Assembly (NCBI GenBank): GCA_035760645.1
Contig: DASTSO010000075.1
Location: 1 to 31,398, forward strand
Origin: DASSTY01 sp035760645
GTDB taxonomy: Bacteria; Gemmatimonadota; Gemmatimonadetes; Gemmatimonadales; GWC2-71-9
DNA length: 31,398 bases
Reading direction: 5' to 3'
Each line of letters begins with the position of its first letter. The stretch's first letter is position 1. A program made the translations under genes and the position numbers. Of this stretch, positions 23,394 through 31,398 are shown one piece after another. The notes under the pieces are model-generated. The model saw only the letters and a program-made list of their open reading frames with translations, was not told where the DNA came from and ran no database searches.

Positions 23394-24079
23394 TGCCGCG
23401 CCTCGACCTCACCCCGTTCGGCTTCACCCCGACGGAGAGCCTCGTCTACGAGGTGCTGCTCACCGGCGGCCCCGGCACCGGCTACGCCATCGCGCGCTCG
23501 GCGGGGCTGGCGCGCGCGAATGCCTATAGCGCGCTCGAGGGCCTGGTGACCAAGGGGGCGGCCCGGGTGGAAGGGGTGCGGCCGAAGCGCTACCGGCCGG
23601 AGCCGCCCACGGCGCTGATTGCGCGGATCGCCAACGACCACGGGCTCGCGCTCGAGCGGCTGAGCGGCGACCTCGAGGCGATGGCGACGCCGGCCTCGCC
23701 GACGCTGGTGGAGATCCAGTCGCCGCGGGCGGCGCTGCAGCTCATCGCCCACGACGTGGCGCGCGCGACGCGCTCGGTGCTCCTGCTGGTGCCGCCCGAC
23801 GCCTACCCGCTGCTCGCCCCCTCGCTGCGCCGGCCGGTGAGCGCGGGGCTGCCGGTCGCGCTCTACGCGACCGCGCCCGTCACGCTCGAGGTCGCGCGGG
23901 TGGCGACGGTGGACGGCCGGCACGCGTGGCCGGGCCAGCCGCTCATCGCCGTGGTGGACGACCGGAGCGCGGTGCTCGCGGGGCGCGAGGGGAACGAGGT
24001 GACGGGTCACTGGAGCACGGCGCCGGCCTTCGTCGCCGGGGCCCGGCTCGCGCTCGAGCGCTTCCGGGAGCCCGCATGA
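23393..24079 (+). CDS. TrmB-family transcriptional regulator
   Basis: A 228-residue protein. Residues 1-75 are a winged helix of TrmB type (LTPFGFTPTESLVYEVLL ... GYAIARSAGLARANAYSALE ... VRPKRYRP). The rest resembles the C-terminal effector part of TrmB-like proteins, with an LVEIQSPRAALQLIAHDV start and ending in a domain where sugars or other ligands bind. Its ATG overlaps the stop of the toroid-like gene (TGATG) and its stop overlaps a 9-codon ORF that leads into the GGDEF gene. It may control this operon. No operator can be picked out. Confidence 0.88.
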   Translation: MPRLDLTPFGFTPTESLVYEVLLTGGPGTGYAIARSAGLARANAYSALEGLVTKGAARVEGVRPKRYRPEPPTALIARIANDHGLALERLSGDLEAMATPASPTLVEIQSPRAALQLIAHDVARATRSVLLLVPPDAYPLLAPSLRRPVSAGLPVALYATAPVTLEVARVATVDGRHAWPGQPLIAVVDDRSAVLAGREGNEVTGHWSTAPAFVAGARLALERFREPA

Positions 24080-24105
24080 CGCGGCCCGTGCCGGAGCGGC
24101 CGTGA
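24076..24105 (+). CDS. Possible 9-codon bridging ORF
   Basis: ATG ACG CGG CCC..., 9 codons. Its ATG overlaps the TrmB stop (ATGA, 24076-24079) and its TGA overlaps the GTG of the GGDEF gene (GTGA, 24102-24105). It fills the 22-base gap so that a ribosome could step from one gene to the next. The peptide (MTRPVPERP) has no visible function. The layout matches the mini-ORF before the PTPS gene. Confidence 0.3.
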   Translation: MTRPVPERP

Positions 24106-25715
24106 CCGAGGTCCTCGAGCGCGCCTTCCAGGAGCTGCGCCGCGAGTACGTCGGCGAGTGGCCGGTGCGGCTCACCGAGCTGCGCGACGCGGTGGCCGCG
24201 CTCCGGCAGAACGCGCCCGGCGGCGCGACGGCGCTCCTCACCCTCTTCCATCGGCTCGCGGGCTCGGGCGGCTCGTACGGCTTCCCCGAGATCAGCGCGG
24301 TGAGCCGCGCGGCCGAGCAGACCGTGCGGCGCGAGACGGCGCCCGATGCCGCGGCCCCGCTGACCCCCGCGCAGGCCGCGGCGCTCGCCACGCAGGCGGA
24401 GGCGGACATCGAGCGGCTCGTCGCGGCGTTCGGCCGCGCGGCGGAGGCGATCGGCGAGCCGGCGCTCTCGGTGCGGCGCCCCGAGTTCGGGTGGCGCGCG
24501 CTGGTGCACATGCCGATCGGCACCGCGCGCGAGTGGGCGCTCGACGCCCTGCGCGGCGCGGGCTACGCCGTGGCGACCGACGTGGGCCACGCCGCGGCGA
24601 CGGGCGCGAGCGGCGCGGGCGGCGCGGGCTCGCCCGACCTCGTCGTCATCGGCGCCGACGAGGGCGAGGATCCCTACGCCCTCGCCGCCGCGTGGGCCGC
24701 GGGCCGCACGGCGCATCCCCGCGCGGTGGTGCTCGTGACGCCCTCGGGCGAGGCGGACCGGCTCCGCGCCGCCGCGGTCGGGATCGATGCGGTCTTCAGC
24801 GCCGACCAGCTCGCCACCGAGCTCCCCGTCTACGCGCGCGCCGTCGCCCGCCTCGGCACGCCGCCGGGGCACGTCCTCGTCGTCACCGCCGATCCGGCGC
24901 GGGCCGAGCGGCTCATCGGCTGGCTGGAGCAGGCGAAGCTCCACGCCACGCCGTGCGTGGACGACGCCGACGTGCTCGACGCCGTGCAGCGCCAGCTCCC
25001 CGACCTCATCCTCCTCGACGCCCATCTGCCCGCGCCGGGCGGCTTCACGCTCGCGCGGCGGCTGCGGCAGGATCCGCGGCTCGCGCTCGTCCCGCTCGTC
25101 TTTCTCACGACCGAGGCGGGCGTGGCCGAGCACATCGAGGCGCTGCGCGCCGGGGCGGACGACTTCCTCGCGCTGCCGGTCGACCAGGCGCTCTTCCTGC
25201 AGATCGCCGTCTCGCGCGTCGAGCGCGGGCGCTGGGTGCGGCAACTCGTGCACCGCGACGGGCTCACGCGGCTCCTCAACCACGCGACGCTGATGGCCGA
25301 GCTCGACCACGCGGTCGAGTACGGCCGGCGCGCGGGGAGCAGCTTCGCGCTCCTGCTCCTCGATCTCGACGACTTCGGCGCGGTGAACGACCGCTGGGGC
25401 TGGCTCGCCGGCGACCAGGTGCTCGCGCAGGCGGGCGCGCTGCTGCGCACGACCGTGCGCGCGAGCGACCTCGTCGGCCGCTACGGCGGCGAGCAGTTCG
25501 CCGTCGTGCTGCGCGACGTCGGCCGCGAGGGCGCCGAGACGGTGGCCGCGAAGCTCCGCCACGCGCTCGCCACGGCGGCCTTCGAGACCGACACCGGCGC
25601 GCGCGTTCCCCTCACCGCCCGCACCGGCATCGCCGCCTTCCCCGCCGACGGCGCGACCGCGGCGGAGCTGGCGCGGGGGGCGGAAAAGGCGCTGCGGCGG
25701 GACGGCCCGAAGTAA
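24102..25715 (+). CDS. HPt-REC-REC-GGDEF signalling protein (probable diguanylate cyclase)
   Basis: A 537-residue cytoplasmic protein. HPt-like domain 1-115 with H50 in LFHRLAGSGGSYGF. A first receiver fold (about 132-245) has no phospho-acceptor Asp (DLVVIGAD). A second receiver (255-370) has D306 (LILLDAHLP) but Leu-Pro where Lys-Pro is usual, and only one of the acidic residues at its first strand. GGDEF domain 385-530: DLDDFGAVND, with metal Asp421, an RASD I-site (453-456) and GGEQF (462-466) in place of GGDEF/GGEEF. Gln at the fourth position may reduce or abolish cyclase activity. GTG start, with GGAG 5 bases upstream. It ends in the left arm of the repeat element at 25696. Confidence 0.9.
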   Translation: MTEVLERAFQELRREYVGEWPVRLTELRDAVAALRQNAPGGATALLTLFHRLAGSGGSYGFPEISAVSRAAEQTVRRETAPDAAAPLTPAQAAALATQAEADIERLVAAFGRAAEAIGEPALSVRRPEFGWRALVHMPIGTAREWALDALRGAGYAVATDVGHAAATGASGAGGAGSPDLVVIGADEGEDPYALAAAWAAGRTAHPRAVVLVTPSGEADRLRAAAVGIDAVFSADQLATELPVYARAVARLGTPPGHVLVVTADPARAERLIGWLEQAKLHATPCVDDADVLDAVQRQLPDLILLDAHLPAPGGFTLARRLRQDPRLALVPLVFLTTEAGVAEHIEALRAGADDFLALPVDQALFLQIAVSRVERGRWVRQLVHRDGLTRLLNHATLMAELDHAVEYGRRAGSSFALLLLDLDDFGAVNDRWGWLAGDQVLAQAGALLRTTVRASDLVGRYGGEQFAVVLRDVGREGAETVAAKLRHALATAAFETDTGARVPLTARTGIAAFPADGATAAELARGAEKALRRDGPK

Positions 25716-25798
25716 CACGAGCCTCCGGTGTGGTCACCGGAGGCTCGCGCATTTGATGAGCTTCCCGCCGTCCCGCCTCTCCCGCCGTCCCGCCGTCG
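25696..25798. repeat. Nested inverted repeat with CCCGCCGT tandem units
   Basis: The outer arms GGCGGGACGGC (25696-25706) and GCCGTCCCGCC (25767-25777) are perfectly complementary and enclose the hairpin at 25718-25747. Beyond the right arm CCCGCC units continue to about 25797. The left arm encodes the last residues of the GGDEF protein (RRDGP), and the right side ends near the lon stop. It is the same plan as at 4-74 and 30986-31075. Confidence 0.8.
25718..25747. terminator. Bidirectional stem-loop between GGDEF gene and lon
   Basis: CGAGCCTCCGGTG (25718-25730) pairs perfectly with 25735-25747 around the loop TGGT, 2 bases after the TAA of the GGDEF gene. The downstream side has only a short T-run (CATTTGATG). 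It serves two convergent genes. The same 13-base arms recur at 31016-31045. Confidence 0.8.
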
Positions 25799-25805
25799 TT
25801 CCGCC

Positions 25806-28505
<2,700 letters not shown>

Positions 28506-29006
28506 CCAGACTCCTTCACCGCGGTCCTCGCGGTCCGCGCCACCATCGGTGCGGCGCGGGCCGCGGGGAGTGAATTGGCAGGGCCAATACGTGTTGGGGT
28601 GGGAGTTTGCACCCGCCGTGCCACGCCCCGGCACCAGACGAACTAGTATCCCGCAACGACTTGCAAGGCCAGGGACGAACCGCCCCGCGCCCCCGGTCGG
28701 GCGCGCGCGCCCCGGCCCTGCCGCCGCGGCAGAGCCCGCGCCCGGCGGCTGCGGTTCTGGCAGCGCGGCGGCCGCGCCGGGGACTGCAAGCGTGCAGATT
28801 GAAACCTTCTGCGCGGATGTGCGTCTTCCGAGGGGTGAGAGCGGGAGCGCGGGCGCGCGATCGCGGACGTCTTCAGTCATCGCCTCGGGGCCGTGCCCCC
28901 GCGCGACGACTCGCCGGCGCCGCCGTGTTGCCCCGGCGCGCGCGGCAGCGCAAATTGTTCCGACTCCGACAAATGCCCCTCTTCCCGCGTTGAGGCGATC
29001 ACCCGA
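28506..29006. other. Intergenic region between divergent lon and kinase genes
   Basis: About 500 bases with no gene that I can support. The part next to lon (28560-28650) is less GC-rich and contains the palindromes at 28574-28597, an IR GTGCC-N7-GGCAC and a TACTAG box on the minus strand with no convincing -35. Near 28784-28797 is CTGCA-AGCG-TGCAG. At 28955-28972, 35 bases before the kinase, is TTGTTCCGACTCCGACAA, an imperfect palindrome that shares TTGTTCCG with the site at 4795-4813. The rest is very GC-rich with no structure I would call. Confidence 0.6.
28574..28597. promoter_or_regulatory. Overlapping palindromes upstream of lon
   Basis: ATTGGC-AGG-GCCAAT (28574-28588) is a perfect 6+6 inverted repeat. 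It overlaps CCAATACGTGTTGG (28584-28597), a 14-base palindrome with one mismatched pair. They lie 70-90 bases before the lon ATG. They match neither CIRCE nor the HspR repeat, so any regulator is unknown. Confidence 0.45.
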
Positions 29007-30986
29007 ATGACGGATGCCAGCGAGAAGCCGCTCGCCGCGCGCCTGAGCGACGCCCTGGCCGACGCGTACACGATCGAAGGCGAGATCGGGCGCGGCGGGA
29101 TGGGCGTCGTCTATCGCGCCCGCGACGAGCGGCTCCAGCGCCGGGTGGCGATCAAGGTGCTGCCGCCGGAGCTCGCCTTCCAGCAGGACATCCGCGAGCG
29201 CTTCACGCGCGAGGCGCAGACGGCGGCCAAGCTCTCCCACCCGCACGTGGTGCCGATCTTCAGCGTCGGCGAGGGGAGCGGGCTCGTCTACTTCGTCATG
29301 GGCTACGTCGACGGCGAGAGCGTCGCGGGACGGCTCAAGCGGCGCGGCCGGCTGCCGGTGGAAGAGGCGCGGCGCATCATGAAGGAGGCGGCCGACGCCC
29401 TCGGCGCCGCCCACGCGCAGGGCGTGGTGCACCGCGACGTGAAGCCCGACAACATCCTTCTCGAGGGCACCCGCGGCCGGGTGATGGTCACCGACTTCGG
29501 GATCGCGAAGGCGCTCTCGGGCAGCTCGGGCGCCACGCTCACCGGCGTCGGCGTGGCGATCGGCACGCCGAGCTACATGAGCCCCGAGCAGGCGGCGGGC
29601 GAGAAGGAGATCGACGGCCGCAGCGATCTCTACTCCCTCGGCATCGTCGCCTACCAGATGCTCACCGGCGAGCTGCCGTTCACGGCGCCGACCGTGGCGG
29701 GCATCCTGATGAAGCAGATCACCGAGCCGGCGCAGCTCGTCACCGAGCTCCGGCCCGATGTCCCCGAAGACCTCGCGATGGCCGTGGCGCGGTGCCTCGA
29801 GAAGGATCCCGAGAACCGCTGGCCCACCGCCGACGCGCTCCGGCGCGGGCTCGAGAGCCGCGCGGTCGGCGGCTATCGGCCGACGGGGACGGGGTTCCGG
29901 GCGGCGACGCGGCCGGGTGGCGGGACGGCGGGCCGGCGGGACGGCGGAACCTTCGGGGGCCGGGCGGCCCCGGCCCGGCCGGGGACCGCGCCGGCCGCGC
30001 CGCTGCGCGACCGCACCGGGCGACCGCTCGGCGCGGCGCGGGGAGCGCCGCCCATCTCGCCGATGCCGGCCGGCCGGCGCGACGCGCTCGCGCGGCGCTA
30101 CGAGCGCGGGCGGGTCGCGGCGAGCGGCGACGAGCTGCCGGCGCCCGACACCGGCGAGCCCAAGATCGTCCAGAAGACGCGGGCCCAGTTCGCCAAGTGG
30201 GCCGCCGTCACGCTGGGCTGCTTCGGCATCAACGTCGCCACCGGGATCCACGATCCCTGGTTCCTCTTCCCCGCCGTCGGCTTCGGCTTCGGGCTCATCA
30301 AGAGCTACTCGGTGCTCTGGCAGAGCGGCTACAGCTGGCGCGACGTGCTCAACCGGCCGCCCGCGCCCGACGCGATCGAGACGACGCTCGCCGTGAAGGG
30401 CGGGAAGCTGCCGCGCCAGCTCCCGCCGCCGAGCGCCGACGACTACGGCGCCCAGCTCCCGATCGTGCAGCAGATGCACGGCGACCGGCAGTTCATCCTG
30501 AAGTTCGTCGAGAAGCTGCCGCCGGCGGAGCGGAAGATGCTCCCCGAGATCGGCGACACGGTGGACGCGCTCTACAATCGCGCCGCCGAGCTGGCGCGCG
30601 CGCTGCACGACCTCGACAGCCAGATGAACACCGCCGAGCTCGCGCGCATCGAGGAGCGGCTCGCCGCGCTCGACGGCGCGAGCCACGCCATGGACGGTGC
30701 CGCGGACGAGGAGGGCGAGATCACGCAGCAGCGCCGCACGCTGCTGCAGCGGCAGCGGCAGACGATCCTCGACCTCCAGGCCCGCCGCGGCGAGGTGGCG
30801 AGCCATCTGGAGCGCTGCGTGCTCGCGATGCAGAACCTGCGGCTCGACCTCATCAAGCTGCGCACCGCCGACGTCGCCAGCGTGCTGGGCGACCTCACCC
30901 AGGCCACCCAGCAGGCCCGGGCCGTGAGCCGCAACGTGGACGTGGCGATCTCGGCGGCGGGGGAGATCCGGGATGCGTTGAGGTAG
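29007..30986 (+). CDS. Membrane-associated Ser/Thr protein kinase (Hanks type)
   Basis: A 659-residue protein. Kinase domain about 20-285: glycine loop GRGGMGVVY, K50 in VAIK, catalytic D144 in HRDVKPDN, DFG 163-165, and the activation-end GTPSYMSPEQ. All catalytic residues are present, so it should be active. A Gly/Arg/Ala/Pro linker (about 286-385) is partly encoded by GGCGGGAC repeats. Residues about 390-435 form a two-TM hairpin (KTRAQFAKWAAVTLGCFGIN, then DPWFLFPAVGFGFGLIKSY), followed by a cytoplasmic helical, probably coiled-coil domain (about 480-655). No PASTA or other outside sensor is present, so signals likely come through the coiled coil. Start: ATG with GAGG 11 bases upstream; the preceding in-frame codons do not look like protein. 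Confidence 0.94.
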   Translation: MTDASEKPLAARLSDALADAYTIEGEIGRGGMGVVYRARDERLQRRVAIKVLPPELAFQQDIRERFTREAQTAAKLSHPHVVPIFSVGEGSGLVYFVMGYVDGESVAGRLKRRGRLPVEEARRIMKEAADALGAAHAQGVVHRDVKPDNILLEGTRGRVMVTDFGIAKALSGSSGATLTGVGVAIGTPSYMSPEQAAGEKEIDGRSDLYSLGIVAYQMLTGELPFTAPTVAGILMKQITEPAQLVTELRPDVPEDLAMAVARCLEKDPENRWPTADALRRGLESRAVGGYRPTGTGFRAATRPGGGTAGRRDGGTFGGRAAPARPGTAPAAPLRDRTGRPLGAARGAPPISPMPAGRRDALARRYERGRVAASGDELPAPDTGEPKIVQKTRAQFAKWAAVTLGCFGINVATGIHDPWFLFPAVGFGFGLIKSYSVLWQSGYSWRDVLNRPPAPDAIETTLAVKGGKLPRQLPPPSADDYGAQLPIVQQMHGDRQFILKFVEKLPPAERKMLPEIGDTVDALYNRAAELARALHDLDSQMNTAELARIEERLAALDGASHAMDGAADEEGEITQQRRTLLQRQRQTILDLQARRGEVASHLERCVLAMQNLRLDLIKLRTADVASVLGDLTQATQQARAVSRNVDVAISAAGEIRDALR

Positions 30987-31080
30987 GCGGGCCGGCGGGA
31001 CACTCATTCAACGCGCGAGCCTCCGGTGCAGACACCGGAGGCTCGTTCGTCAGCGGGACCTCCCGCCGTCCCGCCGTCCC
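30986..31080. repeat. Nested inverted repeat after the kinase gene
   Basis: The left arm (30986-31000, starting in the TAG stop) and TCCCGCCGTCCCGCC (31061-31075) match at 14 of 15 positions. They enclose the hairpin 31016-31045. The 16-base sequence at 30986-31001 also occurs, identical, inside the kinase gene at 29927-29942, where it encodes part of the Gly/Arg linker. CCCGCCGT units continue to 31080. Confidence 0.8.
31016..31045. terminator. Stem-loop after the kinase gene
   Basis: CGAGCCTCCGGTG (31016-31028) pairs with 31033-31045 around the loop CAGA. The 13-base arms are identical to those at 25718-25747; only the loop differs. It lies between the convergent kinase and LuxR-type genes. 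The T-run is short (TTCGT). Confidence 0.78.
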
Positions 31081-31115
31081 GTCTGTCCGCGGCGGGGCGC
31101 GCGACTCGTGCGGCC

Positions 31116-31398
31116 TCAGGCCGCGCCGGCCCGGCGGCTCGCGGGGCGCCCCGCGAGGCGCGCGGCCACGCTGGCGCGGTTGGGCGCGTCGAGCTTGTCG
31201 AGCACGCGCGCGGTGTGATTGCGGGCGGTGTAGAGGCTGATGCCGAGCGCGGTGGCGATCTCCTGGTTCGTGCGCCCATCACCGACGAGCCGGGCGATCG
31301 TGATCTCGCGCCGCGTCAGCCCGAAGCGCGCCTCGAGGATGTCGTCGCAGAGCGGGCGGCCGTCGAGCGCCTCGAGGGCGAGCAGGATCGCGCCGCGC
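31116..31398 (-). CDS. LuxR/NarL-type regulator, C-terminal part only
   Basis: Runs off the right edge of the window; the last 93 residues are visible. The helix-turn-helix reads GLTRREITIARLVGDGRTNQ, then EIATALGISLYTARNH and TARVLDKL, a typical GerE/LuxR DNA-binding domain (LTxRE, NxEIAxxLxIS, VxxHxxxVLxKL pattern). The part before it (RGAILLALEALDGRPLCDDI) belongs to the sensor or linker region, whose type cannot be seen. The tail after the helix-turn-helix is rich in Ala/Arg. The 70 bases after its stop contain the CCCGCCGT repeat element shared with the kinase gene. Confidence 0.88.
   Translation of the reverse strand, partial: RGAILLALEALDGRPLCDDILEARFGLTRREITIARLVGDGRTNQEIATALGISLYTARNHTARVLDKLDAPNRASVAARLAGRPASRRAGAA

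Noticed and set aside
28506..29006. Possible small RNA or tRNA gene in the lon-kinase spacer
   Set aside because: I see no cloverleaf, no TTC-type T-loop and no promoter/terminator pair; only short GC inverted repeats.
28506..31007. Upstream extension of the lon reading frame by 834 codons
   Set aside because: The extra part is antisense to the kinase gene and has no Lon character. Lon homology and a strong ribosome site both mark the ATG at 28505.

Overview
This is a GC-rich, gene-dense bacterial chromosomal segment. An affiliation with Gemmatimonadota is my inference. It rests on the very high GC, secreted and outer-membrane proteins ending their signal peptides in AQA/SQ/AQG-type sites, a Ser/Thr kinase with an HRDVKPDN core and a C-terminal two-TM plus coiled-coil half, an OmpA protein with thrombospondin type 3 repeats, and genes that start right at TAyCTn -10 boxes. 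I saw no rRNA, tRNA, CRISPR array, transposase, integrase or phage gene.

Layout. (1) 75-4696, minus: PAS-Fis regulator, outer-membrane barrel protein, lipoprotein and IspH form one tight operon. (2) 4834-9191, minus: a DUF5694-like secreted protein, a DEAH-box helicase with an RG-rich tail, and a small secreted protein. (3) 9366-10193, minus: a histone-H1-like protein with a small folded N-terminus. (4) 10370-14043: a folate/pterin island made of 5-formyl-THF cyclo-ligase (minus), then a PTPS-family enzyme, pterin-4a-carbinolamine dehydratase, PabB and PabA (plus, coupled). (5) 14064-17550, minus: an operon of a 75-residue SelW-like protein, phosphofructokinase and prolyl oligopeptidase. (6) 17761-22078, plus: OmpA/TSP3 protein, a secreted propeller-like protein and an M28 peptidase, coupled by 4-base overlaps. 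(7) 22284-25715, plus: a toroid-like protein with no ATG/GTG/TTG start, a TrmB-type regulator and an HPt-REC-REC-GGDEF protein. (8) 25806-28505, minus: Lon protease with an unusual 110-residue insertion. (9) 29007-30986, plus: Ser/Thr kinase. (10) 31116-31398, minus: the C-terminal end of a LuxR-type regulator.

The most notable item is the gene at 17323-17550. Its reading frame carries an in-frame TGA exactly where the redox-active second Cys of the Rdx/SelW CxxC motif belongs. A perfect 7-bp hairpin with a 5-base loop starts 15 bases after that TGA, at the position and with the loop G expected of a bacterial SECIS element. A good promoter lies upstream, and pfkA follows with no gap. I read this as a selenocysteine-containing SelW-like protein that ordinary gene calling splits and loses.

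Other points of interest: a PTPS-family enzyme with both the Cys and the Glu catalytic signature (CEALHGH) inside a folate cluster; apparently leaderless promoters; 9-10 codon mini-ORFs bridging genes through ATGA/GTGA overlaps; a family of nested inverted repeats at gene 3' ends built on GGCGGGAC/GTCCCGCC; and REP-like palindromes inside pabB.
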